Origin: Valencia hispanica
Taxonomy: Eukaryota; Chordata; Actinopteri; Cyprinodontiformes; Valenciidae
Length of the DNA stretch: 64,000 bases
Direction of reading: 5' to 3'
Assembly (NCBI GenBank): GCA_963556495.2
Contig: OY747707.1
Span: forward strand, 33,741,871 to 33,805,870
Shown here: piece by piece, positions 11,440 to 23,225 of the stretch
Numbering within the stretch: the first letter of the stretch is position 1
Layout of the letters: every line of letters starts with the position of its first letter
Notes under the pieces: model-generated
Databases searched by the model: none
What the model was told of the DNA's origin: nothing
What the model saw: only the letters and a program-made list of their open reading frames with translations
Position numbers and translations under genes: made by a program

Positions 11440-11612
11440 AGTTTGGCATTTCTATATCAATGTAAACAATTTTACATATAACTTGTAACTGAAATTGTAA
11501 ATAGTAATATATTGCCATACATTTATTAATTAATGTTATATTACTCCGTGACTGAAAAAGTTATATATTCCTGTAACTCGTTACTTTTGTAACGGATTAC
11601 TTCCAACACTGC
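11440..11612. repeat. GTAAC-rich transposon terminus
   Basis: This block contains TGTAACTCGTTACTTTTG and closes CTTCCAACACTG. It is the same style of terminus as 6551-6690 and is common in teleost genomes. The partner end was not found within the window. Confidence 0.45.
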
Positions 11613-11797
11613 CCAGCACAAAGCTCTACCCCGAAGGATAAATGTAGGTAAAACCTCATTACCAGGGTTGTTCTCTGGGAGTAGATTTCTACCTATACAA
11701 TCTGTAACTAAAGGAGGGTAAAGAATAGACACCAAAAAAACTGCACTTGTTCCTAGAGAAGGTTCTTGAAGGAAAAACGCACCTGGTAATCCGACCC

Positions 11798-11845
11798 GAC
11801 TTTTTTTCAATCTGTCAGGTAGCTGATAGATTGAAAAAAAAAATC
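11798..11845. repeat. Short perfect-arm palindrome
   Basis: A T-rich arm ending TTTTTTTCAATCT is followed by a 14-nt spacer and the complementary AGATTGAAAAAAA arm. It can form a hairpin with about 13 paired bases. It may be the centre of an old palindromic MITE. Confidence 0.55.
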
Positions 11846-12119
11846 AGAATGTATAACCATGCACATTGAACAGCAACCTGGAGCTTTTACTTATTTTATA
11901 TATAGACATCATGCAGAGATATCAAGTAGTCTACTCCTGCAATGATCCGGGCTTTTTCTTCTTAGGTCAGCGAGTTCATTGAATGTTTTAAAGCACCAAA
12001 GGGAGTCAGGATAAAAGCAGATGTTTGCTGCTTTCAAAACATCCCCATTAACCAGTACTACTCCCAAACCATGTGTATTAAAAAAGGAGAAACAATGTAA
12101 CCAATACAATTTACTGTGC

Positions 12120-12356
12120 CTCAAATTGTTATGAGTTGAACACAGATTTCCTCTTTTTGTGTTTATTGGTCATTTTGACACTTTTTAAAATTTTCATTAT
12201 TTTTGTAGAAATCAGTTTTCACTTTGATGTTGAGTAGATCTTTTTTGTTGCTATTTTTCTTGTCAGAAAAGCCAAATTTCGTTGATCCTGATTGAGTTGT
12301 AAAAGCAATAAAAATAAAAAAATATCCAGGGGGTGAATACTTTTAACAGACAATGT
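12120..12356 (-). mobile_element. Tc1/mariner terminal relic
   Basis: The right end reads AGGGGGTGAATACTTTT...CAATGTA. This matches in style the usual fish Tc1 terminus (GGGTATGAATACTTTTGCAAGGCACTGTA). The preceding 200 bases have the AT-rich 3' non-coding character of these elements. No transposase codons are recognisable, and orientation is by analogy. Confidence 0.4.
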
Positions 12357-12360
12357 ATAG

Positions 12361-13369
12361 AGAGTGAGTATAGAGCTTAACTAATTTTAGACGAATCAAT
12401 CATAAATCATGTGTATCAAGTCCCTGTTTGTTCTTTCCTTGAAAAAATTCTGTATAGTGAGTGTCAGTTTTTGATTTTTTTTTTTTTTACATCTATCTTC
12501 TAGATGTCATTGTGGTTTTGAAGGAGACTCTTTCTGTGCACGGCTCCTGTTTCCGCTCCCTTTTGTTTACTAGGAAACAACATAGAGATGTTAGCGATGA
12601 AAAAGTTTATCTTGTATTTTGCTATTATGAGTCACTTATTCACTAAAGATCTGACAGTTTTCCCAACACAATTTCATAAAGGATAAAGAGACTGCAGAGC
12701 TCCTCCCTGCAACAACAGTAAGCTGGAGGTGAAGTGCTGCATAAGTGGCGCCAAAGGTATAGTACTGAATCACTGAACAGGAGGCGCATGAGACATTAAT
12801 AATACAAAACATCACATTTCTTACAGTCCCCCCCTGTCTGGAGAAGACTTTATTAATTTACAAGTTCTGAGAAGAAGTTCTGTACTGGTTAAATAATTCC
12901 CATACCTCACTTATGCAATATTCATAAAGCCCCACCCTCACAACCCCAACCCTGCTGACGCAGAGAAGGTACAGTTTAGGAAGGACACCCTCATATCCCC
13001 AGTAAATGACAGTGTGCAGGTATGAGCACTATTGTAGCTTGAGCAGAATGTCAACTTCAAAATATTAATACAAGACCTTTCTAATCTACACCTTTCAGTT
13101 GCTTACTGAAGGTGTAGATTAATTTATATGGATTTTATTAACAATTATGAGGGAGTTATTGAATATTACATGTTGTTCCTCTGAGGCTTTGTTTCACAGC
13201 AGTCTATCACACTTTGTCATGCAGCATATAATGGCAGATGGAAGTCTCTAACAACAGACCAGGAAGAAGGTGTTTTGTATTGCTTTATTATCGGGGTATC
13301 GTTTCTAAAAGAAAAACTGTCTTTATTTGTGTTGAATGTAAAAACATGTTTTAAATCAACATTTTTGAG
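12361..13369. other. No gene seen, one hairpin
   Basis: Unassigned non-coding DNA. It includes the hairpin at 13082-13121, listed separately. Nothing else has a recognisable domain or boundary. Confidence 0.4.
13082..13121. repeat. Compact hairpin
   Basis: The arm TAATCTACACCTTTCAG is followed by a 7-nt loop and CTGAAGGTGTAGATTA. The arms pair over 16 bases with one bulged base. The flanking sequence does not extend the stem, so a microRNA precursor is unlikely. It may be a remnant of a foldback element. Confidence 0.6.
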
Positions 13370-13375
13370 GTAGAC

Positions 13376-13555
13376 CCTAACATTTTGAGGTAGACCCCCC
13401 CCCCCCCAAAAAAAAATTCTAATCACTTGTTTCTGATCCCAATGCACAAATCTCCAGAAAGTTTCATCTGAATCCACCTATAACCTTTTGAGTTATGTTG
13501 CTAACTAACAGACAGACAGACAAACCCTGACAAAGACATAACTTCCTTGGCAGAG
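13376..13555 (-). repeat. Dispersed repeat, copy 1 (family unnamed)
   Basis: After a 14-C run and A-rich tract, this segment reads through TCCAGAAAGTTTCATCTGAA, a GTTATGTTGCTAACTAACAG motif, (ACAG)n, then CTTCCTTGGCAGAGG. The same landmarks occur in the opposite orientation at 31590-31745 (CTGCCAAGGAGG, TGTTAGCAACATAACTCAA, GGTGGATTTTCAGGAAAT). Two diverged inverted copies show it is an interspersed repeat. I cannot assign its class. Confidence 0.6.
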
Positions 13556-14862
13556 GTAACTAAGCCCTGCACTTGACCAAGCTTTGCGAGGAGCGCTCTT
13601 TCTTGCAGTTATGGAAAAAAAACTCCTAGCTGAAGTTAACATTTCTAAATTACCAAAGGAGATACTGCACCATCTGCGTTACAACACCATCCATTTGCAG
13701 TACATGAAGTTGACTATGGTTTTCTAGAAGTGAGCATTGTCAATTTTATTACCTCTCTTACCATATTGCATGGTTGTCTATAGTGGAACACACTGACCTT
13801 TGTCCAGCCTTGTTTATCACATTTTAACTTTTTTAAAGTTTTTATTTAGTGATCTGACTGTATATATGGACAGGTTTAGGCAAGCGTTTCCATTCTGAGC
13901 AGTTTTTTTTGCCCCAGAGAGATGTTTGATGTGGTACTGTAAAGGTGAAAATAAAGAAAAATGGAAAGTGCTTAAAAACAAACCTGCCAAATGTGCCAGA
14001 TTAGGAAATAATAGCCCTTGGTTCAAGAGCAAAAGTGAAGGCAATTAAATTAATTACACCTGATGTCCCATTCAAGCTACTATAGCATATACACAAATAA
14101 CTGGTCATTATATTAATGATATGCACAGTACCTATGACTTATCTGCAATGCTTTGCGCTTGATCCCAGTTTGTGTGTTTGTTTATCACTGCCACCTTTGA
14201 GCCAACATGTGCACAGTGGGATATGCTAGAAGAAATATTAAATTCAGAGTTGCCCCGGTTCCAGCTTTTGTCCAATCCACATTTACCTGTGATGGTTTGT
14301 AATGCAGATAGCAGGAATAAATACTATACAAACAGTATGTGGCAACCCAATGTAAAGGAAAAACCTTTTCGGTCCTGTAGCCCTTTAGAAGCAGTTCACC
14401 CTGCAACCCAGGGTGATGTTGGCAAAGAAACAGAAGCATCTATGAACCTGACCTGTACTGGTAAAGAGTGCTCGGAGATAAGATCATAAAGAAATCTTTC
14501 TAAAGAAGGCTGATTTGGGCTAAAAATAACGATAAAGGTTTTTTATGCGCTGTTAGAAGCAAAGCAGGAGGAAGAGATGTGTTCAAACGAATTATGTAGT
14601 ATGTAGCAATAACAGGATCATTTATACGTCCCCATAACACCATATTTGGTTAGTAAACACACTACTGAGAGAGAACATGTTATAAATGGAGCTGATGGAA
14701 AAAAAAAAAACTCGTGACTGTTTTACCTGAACACTTTCCCCTCCCACTCCTGAACTTGAAACTGTAGTATTGAATTTATAATGCCCAAACGTATATATTA
14801 ATATGACATTTATCTAGCATGCTGGAATTTTAAAATGTAAAAAAAGAAAAATGATTTTAAAA
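13556..14862. other. No gene seen
   Basis: Overlapping frames at 14172-14489 (plus) and 14185-14439 (minus) are of similar length and neither has a domain, so I treat both as chance. A run of A follows at 14699-14710. Confidence 0.4.
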
Positions 14863-14935
14863 ATATCTCTCTCTTTCACACTCTCACACGCTCACACCCA
14901 ACCAACCACCCACCCACACGCGCACACAAAATGCA
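14863..14935. repeat. Low-complexity CT/CA tract
   Basis: An imperfect series of CTCT, CACA and CCAC words: a degenerate pyrimidine/CA microsatellite. Confidence 0.75.
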
Positions 14936-15630
14936 ATTTTCCCCTCCAGCCCTCATGGCACACATGATTTTATTAAAAACAATTATTTCTTCATTTGAGA
15001 TATTATCCCTACAGAATGTAATCTAAATAAAGGCTGGATTTTTCTTAATTTCTAAATGTGTAATTTTGCTACTGCAATAAAACACTAATTTTAAGACATT
15101 TTTTTATGCTTTTTTCAGAAATAGTAATGAATCTTGAGAGTGCCATAAATCAAATTAAATTTGTCCCAAAATCTCAATTTCATCTGGTAAAGTTGGAAGT
15201 TTGTCACAGCGTCAGCTTTAAAATGCAGCATTACTGTCTGCGTATTTGTACTCCTGTTTGTATTTTAGTAAATCACATCATCATGCAAGATGCTGTACAC
15301 CTGTATTAATAAACGTCTAAAATGCAAATATCACATTTTTTGTGTCTCAAATAAAATAGTGTCTATTTGCATCAGGCTCCTGTATTTTCATGTCTATTTA
15401 CATGTTTACTTTATGCAGATCTCAAGACAAATTCACCATCTTCACTGGCATAACATCAACCAGACTCTTTTTGCTATGTAGAGACGTGACAGCAGGGATT
15501 TTGTCAGACCTTTTTTGTCGCCTGAAGTCATTTCACACAATTATCTGTTTACAGTCAGTCAAAATAAGAGTTAGCGTCCTGTTGTTTTCATCATGTCATG
15601 TACTGACTGATGTGTTGCGTGTAAAAACCT
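14936..15630. other. No gene seen
   Basis: AT-rich DNA with short overlapping frames, none with a recognisable domain. Confidence 0.4.
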
Positions 15631-15639
15631 AACACAAAC

Positions 15640-16160
15640 ACTGGGGGCTTCATTCATCCTTCTGTCAGGAAAAGTAACAAAATATCTACATTCTGCTGAT
15701 CTGAATGAGCTCATTAAGGCTCACAGAATTTGCTTACGCTCATAACTCTAATCGGTCAAGCTTGTGCGACACAGAGAGAGACAGATGCGGTGAAATGACC
15801 AAGATACAGAAGGCTTGAAACACCCGAGCAACATCAGTGGATCACCATGGTAACCGTCACGCTCTCGCAGGTTTCTAATGCCCACAATTAACTGAAAGCA
15901 ACAACAAAGTGGGCCGATGAGAGAGAGGGCCAGATGTTCAGGTATGAATTTAGCAGCGGTGGAGAGAGCATTTTGTCACTCTGATTCATCTAGATCACAG
16001 CTATGAGCCTCAGTGATGATTATGCGGGTGCCACTGAAAAGATTAGTGCTGGAGGCACAGGCAAAAAGCCTGAAGTACATGGAAACATCTGTGGCAATAT
16101 GAGTCTGCAACTGACCTAACATGTGAAGCCTCAAAGCCAGCAAAACAAGCGCTAGGATGT
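15640..16160. other. Candidate conserved non-coding block
   Basis: The composition is balanced, unlike the AT-rich flanks. No repeat landmark matches elsewhere in the window, and no open frame fits a protein. It contains homeobox- and SOX-type short words (for example CACAATTAACT and CATTAAGG), which are not diagnostic. Such islands in teleost intergenic DNA are often enhancers, but conservation cannot be seen from one sequence. Confidence 0.3.
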
Positions 16161-16401
16161 TTATTTTTTACAGGAAAAGGTATCTAAAAGAGGTGTGCTT
16201 TTCTGTTTCATAATGTCTCTAAACTTAAGACTAACTACCACTGCATCTAATAGCTTTTTTGGACAACTCCTTGCCAATAAATTTATACCCCTTGGACTTT
16301 TCAAGGACTTTATCTGATAAATTAACAAAATGTAGTACATAACTGTGAACTGAAGGATAATTGTACAAGCTTTTCTATTATTTATTTTTACAAATAAAAA
16401 T

Positions 16402-16645
16402 GTGACAATCCTTCGGTTGATCCAAAATACTGCAGCAAGAGTTCTGATGAATATTAAAAAGAGAGATCACATTTCTCCTGATTTAGCTTTCCTTCATTGG
16501 TTCCCATGTAAATCTAGAATAGAATTTAAGATCCTCCTTCTTACATATAAAGCCCTTAATAATCAAGCTCCATCATACATTAGAGATCTGATTGTTCCAT
16601 ATATTCCCAACAGAGCACTTCGCTCTCAGACTGCAGGTTTACTGA
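16402..16645 (+). pseudogene. L2-type LINE, C-terminal ORF fragment
   Basis: Translation gives the well-known C-terminal region that follows the RT domain in fish L2/Maui-like LINEs: LIQNTAARVLMNIKKRDHI, then LAFLHW-P, FKILLLTYKALN and APSYIRDL. These residues lie downstream of the catalytic RT, which is absent, so the copy is 5'-truncated as usual for LINEs. The match stops near 16645, and the corresponding 3' UTR resumes at about 18905. The 2.26 kb between therefore inserted into the LINE. It is non-functional. Confidence 0.8.
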
Positions 16646-16903
16646 CCGGATTCTGTGACTGTGTGCTGGACAGTGGGTGTGTTTGTGTTTCTCCTCCTAC
16701 CTTTTCTTCAGGGTGTGTCAGGCATCAGCTCCAGGTGTTTCCAATCAGCACCTCATCAGCTCTCCAGCTCAAAAGGGGAGCGGATCCTGGAGGATGGCGC
16801 CACTTGGTTCTCGGTCCTAAGCGTGATATTTGATCTTTTTAGACAAATTCTTAAGATGAAGTTCATTCTAGTACTCGCCTTTTGCTCTCCTCGTAGATCC
16901 TCC
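16646..16903 (+). mobile_element. LTR-like segment, left part
   Basis: This GC-richer segment lies between the L2 fragment and a hAT element. Joined across the hAT with 18390-18904, it gives an approximately 770-bp non-coding unit inside the L2. Its right part has an AATAAA signal shortly before the end (18868-18873), as LTRs do. A possible short duplication (CTGACC near 16643 and 18905) flanks it. The exact TG...CA ends are unclear, so the LTR identity is tentative. Confidence 0.4.
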
Positions 16904-18381
16904 TAGTGATTGTGAGATGAAGCCCCATGAGGCATTGAACCACTTGAGCCAATTGGTTCAAGGAAGGGTTCTGCTTCATGTGAACACAAATCCCCCTATT
17001 GGCCAGGTACATAATCACAAGCAGCTGTAGCTCTTAGCTACTTAATGTGTGATGCATTAAAGTTGTAAGTCTGTTATGGTTCTTGGGAATAACTGAGTTC
17101 CCCAAAACATAAAATATTACAAATGTGAATAATAAAAATATGTTTGAATGTTTTCTGTCTGTAAATTATCTCAATGGTGGTATCATATGTTATGGCAGGT
17201 TGTGTAATAATGTTTTTCTGTTACTTGAGGCAAAAGGCATGGGCTTAAGCAGGCAGAGGAAAGTGAAAATGCTTGTGGAACTAGGAAGAGGGCACTGAAA
17301 ATGATTGTGTAACTTGGGCAATGATGTTCAACACAGGGGAAATTCATTTTTATTCAAAAATAGCAGTTTCTCAACAGTTTTGGTCTTTAAGTGATTCCTT
17401 TTTTTTGACACCACCTCACCAACCTTTGAAAACACTCTTTCACAATGCACACAATTACACAAAATTACACAAAAACACAAGTGCTAGACTACATAAATTG
17501 GGGTACGGTTTGGACACAAATGTCCTATATCCAAAATCTTCCACAATACTGAAGGGCTGTGTATCCTTCACTATCATGGAGACTAGGGCCTCATCCAGCT
17601 CTTGTTTTCTAGTGGCTGGTTAGAAGAGAATAGTATTAGTTACATGTCTTTATTTGCACAATAAACTAAAGTAAAGATGCCAACATTGATAGTCCATATG
17701 TAAAATTGTAATGAGTTACCTTGGCTGGGTGAAGCTCCAGTTGGCTCCTTATTCTCATACAAAGCACAATAATGCCTTAGCATGGATGAGGTGTTATTTT
17801 ACCTCTACTCCTTGGATCACAATAAACACTACACCTTTGAATAAAATAAGAAACAGTAAAAATACATTTTGTGATAAGCAACTCTAACTTGTCTGGCATA
17901 TTGTTAGATTGAGCTCACCTTATTAGGGGTTATCAGTTCAAAATGTTCCCACACAGGAGAAATCCTCCTCTTCCTAGCTGGCTACATCCTCTCACTTATC
18001 TTTCTCTCCTCACTCTCCTAAATCTTCAAACTATCTGTCTCTATAGTCTCCAAACTATCTCCAAACTATCTAAATGCTAACCAAACTCTCCTACCCAAAC
18101 TATCAAAACTCTGTCCAATCTCCAAACTGACTGCAACTCTCCTACACAAACCCACATTTTGAATGGAGCCTGATGGGATTTATGTTGCTGTCAAACCACT
18201 CAGCAAACTCTGAACCACTTCCGAAGCAGTCACGTGGTACAGCCAGGCAGCGGGGCTTCAGACATCATTGTTTTCGGCTCCTCCCCTAAATGAAGCAGGC
18301 CTCGATACGCGCTTCGTGGAAACGCCCCCTCCACTGCTCGACACACGCTTCGTAGCCTCAGCACACATCGTAACATCACTA
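16904..18381. mobile_element. hAT element, non-autonomous, ~1.5 kb
   Basis: The left end begins TAGTGATTGTGAG and the right end reads ACATCACTA, giving a TAGTGAT inverted terminus close to the hAT consensus CAGTGATG. It is flanked by an 8-bp duplication with one mismatch, GATCCTCC (16896-16903) and TATCCTCC (18382-18389); 8 bp is the hAT signature. The interior has no recognisable hAT transposase. The 100-codon frame at 17321-17623 shows no domain. It probably depends on transposase from elsewhere. Confidence 0.65.
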
Positions 18382-18389
18382 TATCCTCC

Positions 18390-18904
18390 CTGGAATTCCA
18401 GTTACCTCTCTCTGGAACCTTCCAAGCAGATATACTCAATCAGTTTGGGTTCTGGCCTGGTCAGTCTCTGAACCGCTTCCCTGCTGGTAATCTTACACCC
18501 TCGTTGTCGTCACATTTTCAAGCTACTTGCCTGTCCGCCCAGAAAACATCATTACCTGCAAGAACATGAGAACTTACCTCCTCCATCCTCGGAAATCCTC
18601 CGGACGCCTTCAGGCAGTCCACCTGCAAAGGATCAGCAGATATCACACACCCACCTCCAGCCAACATCAGCACTCGGATTCCTACTTACCCTGCTCTTTA
18701 CCATTACCTCCTGGACACCAAGTAAGATCCTCCACAGTACATTTCTTAAACCCTGCGTTACCTTCTGGACAAATATTAACCTCTCACCTGTTTTCTCTTC
18801 TAGTGCAGTTTTCATCTCCTGGTCCCTCCTGAGATGACCCTCCAGTTTCATCACAATTATCCTCGGTTCAATAAACCTTTCAGAAAACTAAATCTGTCTG
18901 TTTG
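18390..18904 (+). mobile_element. LTR-like segment, right part
   Basis: This is a continuation of the segment at 16646-16903 after the hAT insertion. It is C/T-rich with many CCTCC words, and an AATAAA signal at 18868-18873 is followed by about 30 bases to the resumption of the L2 3' UTR. No internal retroelement genes adjoin it. It could instead be part of a non-LTR element. Confidence 0.4.
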
Positions 18905-19556
18905 CTGACCAGAGTTGCTGACATTTTAAGAGTCACAAAAACAATGTCAGTTGGAGAACAGATTGACTTCTTTTACTCACTCTGCTACTTTTCTCTTCTC
19001 TCCAGTTGTAGTTTTTTGCTGTTATTTCAAATGTTAACTCTGTGTTTTTCTAATCGGAAGCTACACCTGGTCTGGTATCCTGCTTAGCTACAATACCCTG
19101 TTGGACGGGGTGGCGTAGACTGGGATGATGCTCCCAGTAACTGAACATCCTCCATGTCCTGTTATCAACTTTTTACTTTAATATAGAAAGCAATCTGACA
19201 TCAGTTCATTCTGTTCTGTGTTTCTGCTGTGTTCTCGAAGCCACAGTCTGTCATGGCAGATGGCCACTTGTACTGAGCCAGGTTCTGCTGAAGGTTTCTT
19301 CCTTGTAAAGGGGAGTTTTACTCTCCACTGTCGCTACATGCTTGCTCAGTATGAGGGATTGCTGTAGTTAGGTTCTGCATGAACAAAGCACAACTGCTAG
19401 TCAATGACTCAATGCAATCTGCTGGGATTCCTTAAATAGAAAACTTTTAAACTGATTAGAATGTATGATTTAATTGAAATTACTTTTCTTGTAAAGTGCC
19501 TTGAGATGACATCTGTTCTGAATCAGTGCTACTGTATAACAATAAACGTGTGTGTG
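18905..19556 (+). repeat. L2-type LINE 3' UTR
   Basis: This is recognisable as the 3' untranslated region that accompanies the 16402-16645 coding fragment in fish L2 elements. It has TGAGCCAGGTTCTGCTGAAGG, then a TTTCTTCCTTGTAAA-type stretch, GGGAGTTTTACTCTCCACTG, TGCTTGCTCA, and the closing GTAAAGTGCCTTGAGATGAC. It ends in a short (TG)n at about 19550. Order and orientation match the upstream coding fragment, supporting one split LINE. Confidence 0.75.
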
Positions 19557-19689
19557 TGTATAGCTTTTCAGACACCTTTCTCTAATACTCCAAAATAAAA
19601 TCCAGTGCAACCTATTGCCTTCAGATGCTTCCTGATTAGGAAATGGAAAACTTTGTATCGTCAAACTGGTATGTAGTATGGCCTACAAA

Positions 19690-20405
19690 TGCATGGCTGT
19701 CCACCTAAACGGACAGGGTAAGAAAGAAGAGCATTAATGAAAAATACAGCCAAGAAAGCCAAAGGGACTCTGGAGGAGATGCAAAGATCGACAGCTCAGG
19801 TGGAAGTATATGTCAACAGGAAAACTATTACTTGTGAACCCCAAAAGTATTACCTTTATGAAAGAAGAAAGCCATTGCTGAAGGAAAGCAAAAATGTGTT
19901 TCGTACACAGCTGGTGGAAGAAGCTGGTCTGGTCAGATGAGGCCAAAGTGAAGCTTTTTGGATGACGTATGGTAGAAAAACTTAAATGATAACATTTCAG
20001 GACCATGCTGTGGGGTTGCTTTTCTTCAGACAGAACAAGCAAGCTTGACAAAGTTGATGGGAAGTTGAATTAAGCTGAATACAGGGCAATCTTGGAAGAA
20101 AAAGACTGCTAAAGGCTTGAGACTGGGGCAGAGGTTCATCTTCTAAGAGGACAAAGCTACCACACATGCAGGCAAAGCAACTGTAGAATGGTTTAGATTA
20201 AGGAAAGTCCAAACCTAAATGCAAATAAGAATCGATGGCAAAACTGAGCTTAAGCTAATTCGCAAAGAAAATGGGACAACAATGTCAGATGTACAAAACT
20301 GGTGGAAACATCGCCCAAAAGACTTGAAGCTGAATTTGCAGTAATAGGTGGGTCTGAGTATTGACAAAGCAGGAGAAGAATGCAAAAGCATGCACACATT
20401 TTAAA
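19690..20405 (+). pseudogene. Tc1-like transposase relic, plus strand
   Basis: The nucleotide sequence follows a common fish Tc1 transposase gene from its N-terminal third to the end. Landmarks are GGACTCTGGAGGAGATGCA, a CAGGTGG..GTCAACAGGA stretch, GAAGAAAGCCATTG, CTGGTCAGATGAGGCCAAA (the first catalytic Asp region, WSDE), CCATGCTGTGGGGTTGCTTT, TACAGGGCAATCTTGGA and GACTTGAGACTGGGGCAGAGG. Many frameshifts and stops break it. The part coding for the second Asp region and the D34E Glu is badly decayed. It is dead. It belongs to the same type as 54889-58553. Confidence 0.8.
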
Positions 20406-22349
20406 TGTAAAAAGAGAAGGCCATGTATCCTTGTCCTTTGACTTTACAAAGATATCCTACTTTGTGCTAAATATAATACAGCTTGTGGTTAAGACCAGGT
20501 AAAATGAGAAGAAATTCAAGAGGTATGAATGCTGTTGCAAGGCGTTGCACAGAAAATATCAAATGAGAAGGATGATAACTCTGCTGCTGTCCAAAAAACA
20601 GCAAGAAATCATTTTCAGGCAAAAAAACTAGCCTGCTTTTTCACACACTCTCTCCTTCGTTCTTTCTTAGCTCTGCACTACAAAGGCTGCAGTATAATGA
20701 AGTGTAGCTGACTGACGGGCACCTGGAGGAAGATGATAAGCACCTGAGTCAGGTGTTCAACAAAGAGCTGCCGACCTGCTCGGGGGCGGCTGAGTATGAC
20801 AGTAGGAGACATTTTAGAAAGAGGGTCTTAACATATTGCTCGGGGCCAGAAACACATTTCCCATAGCCCCCCTTCCCGATCTCCATTTTTCAGTCATGGG
20901 CTCTGAGCACACCATCAAGTTCATGTGAGTCATCTGCCTTTGAACGCTCCTGTTATTGAGCTTCACTTTAAAAAGAACAGCTTGTGTGCAAAGCAGCCAG
21001 TGCCTCTGGTTATTTCAAGGCAAGATTTGAAGTGTCTGTTTTACCTTCCTAATCCATGTGAATGCATTTCGGGGTCTTTGTGCATTTGTTGTTGCTTATT
21101 GAGAACATTTAACGTTTTGGTTTCCATCCTCTGCTCTCTATAAAGGCATCCAGGTATCCCTGCAGCAGTTTAGGGGAATGATTCTAGAGCAAACACCAAC
21201 TTTGCTCCACCAGCTGGTCTTACAGTTCACAGACAGCTAGTTAGGTCCTCTTGTGCTGTGATTTATTATTCATTGCCACATTTAGCCGTGCAGCAGTAAT
21301 TGTAGCATGCAGCCCGAGTGCCTGCATCCGATGAAGCACAAATGAATAAATAAATCTAGATTTTGGAACCATTTGAACATTTGACATTTACTGATGAGGC
21401 AATTAAGAGAGCAATACACAAACACACTCCCTGCATCGCGTCAGGGTCAACCCACATTGCAATACTTTTATATCTGTTACTCAGGCTATCTACCATGCTG
21501 AAAGCAGATAAGGTTTGTAATAAATTCAACAAAACTATGGGTTTTGTTTGAGAAATGTTGTACCAGTGTTTTTTGTTATTTTGTTTTTTGTTTTGCAAAA
21601 AACACCTAAAACAGATCTAGAAAAAACTTAATCAAGATAAGGCCGAATATCACCTACTATACAGTACCTCACTTCAAAAGATTCACACAATTAAAATCAA
21701 TTTAATCCAGTTTACTTATTTTCATGTTAACACAACCGGTTCAGGAGACATAGACTTAATCTTCTTCAATGGCCGTCTCACTCCCCGAACTTAGTAAATC
21801 CAATAGAAAACCTGTGCTGCATCGTTTTCAGAAGGTTTTGAAATTACTAGATTGAGACAAAGGATAATCATAAACTAAAACTGAATTTTGGGAGTTTAAC
21901 TGTGCTGTTTTTATGTATGGTGACAAATACTCAAATTACTCAAACATAGTGTACAAATTGGCACACTATGTAAAACAAAAGCGAACACACAGATGATGTA
22001 ATACAAAAACGATTCATTAGCGGGCAACTCAGTGAAATGTTACAGGAAAATATTAAATTCTGTCCTGTTGGCAAAAAGAGGTTGTACAAAGAATTCCCAG
22101 CAGAATTATCATTATTTCCCCCCTACTAGGACCACTCCAGTGGATGGGGCATGCTGTAATTTATTCTTTAGTTAAACGTTGGATTTTAAAAAAAATTTTC
22201 AATACGAGTTTATGCAACTGCAATAAAAATGTGTGTATTTTATAGTTATATTTACACATCTTTATCAGTGGTGCCACTAAGTGGGCACTTTGAGATGTAA
22301 AAAACTACTGTATATTTTCTGTTTAGGGTAAATAATCTGATTTTATTTA
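20406..22349. other. No gene seen; candidate conserved block inside
   Basis: Positions 20690-21340 have balanced composition with motifs such as GTGATTTATTATTCATTGCC and no repeat signature, so they may be host regulatory DNA. The rest is AT-rich. No frame carries a domain. The antiparallel frames around 21356-21598 are mutual shadows. Confidence 0.4.
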
Positions 22350-23225
22350 CAGTGGGGCAAAAAAGTATTTGACTGCCGCTGATTGTGCAGGTTTTCCCTC
22401 TTAAGATAAGAGGGGTCTGGAACTTTCATCATAGGTACACTTTAACTGTGAGAGACAGAATGTGGGAAAAAAATTCCAGGAAATAACATTCTAGGATTTT
22501 TAAAGAATTTATTTTTATAATAGTGCAGAAAATAAGTATTTAGCCTATAACAAAAGTTCAATTCAGTCCTTTGTAAAGTAACCTTGGTTGGGACTGAGAG
22601 AGGTCAAACGTTTCCTGTAGGTCTTCACCAGGTTTGCACATACTGTAGCTGGTATTTTGGCCCAATCTTTCATGCAGATCTTCTCTAGAGCTGGGATATT
22701 TTGGGGCTGTCACTAGGCAACACAGACTTTCAACTTCCTACACAGATTCTCTATTGGATTGAGGTCTGGAGACTGGCTAGGCCACTCCAGAACCTTGAAA
22801 TGCTTTTTATGTAGCCACTCCTCTGTTGCCCGAGCGATGTGTTTGGGAAACATTGTCATGCTGGAAGATCCAGCCACATTTCCTCTTCAGTGCTCTCACT
22901 GATGGAAGGAGGGTTTGATCCCAAAATCTCACGAAACATGGCCCCATTCTTTCTTTCCTTTACACGGATCAGTCGTCCTGTCCCCTTTGCAGAAAAGCTT
23001 CCCCAAAGCATAATCTTTCCATCCACTGTGAACTGGATGTGTTCTTGGGATGCAACTCATCATTATTCCCCCTCTAAACATTATAACTATGAACATTATA
23101 TTTGGTATAAACAAACGTTTATACCAGAGAGTTACATTTTGGTCTCATCTGAACACGTGACATTCTATCAATCCTCATCTGGCTCATTCAAATAGTGTCT
23201 GGCATATGTAAACTAGGCTAATCCT
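22350..23225 (-). pseudogene. Tc1-like transposon relic, minus strand
   Basis: The low-coordinate end is a clear Tc1 terminus, CAGTGGGGCAAAAAAGTATTT, preceded by TA (22348-22349). Read on the minus strand it includes transposase landmarks complementary to CCTCTGTTGCCCGAGCGATG, TTGTCATGCTGGAAGATCCA, ACATGGCCCCATTC and CGTCCTGTCCCCTTTGCAGA. The coding part is full of stops and small deletions. The other terminus is missing, and the match fades at about 23225. This is a different Tc1 family from the ones at 19.7 and 54.9 kb, judged by its GTGGGGCAAAAAA terminus. Confidence 0.8.

Noticed and set aside
14172..14489. 105-codon plus frame with an antiparallel 84-codon frame
   Set aside because: No domain, both strands are open, and codon use is not distinctive.
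16904..18271. hAT boundary at GGCTTCAGACATCATTG
   Set aside because: This end gave no target duplication. The end at 18381 gives an 8-bp duplication with one mismatch and was preferred.
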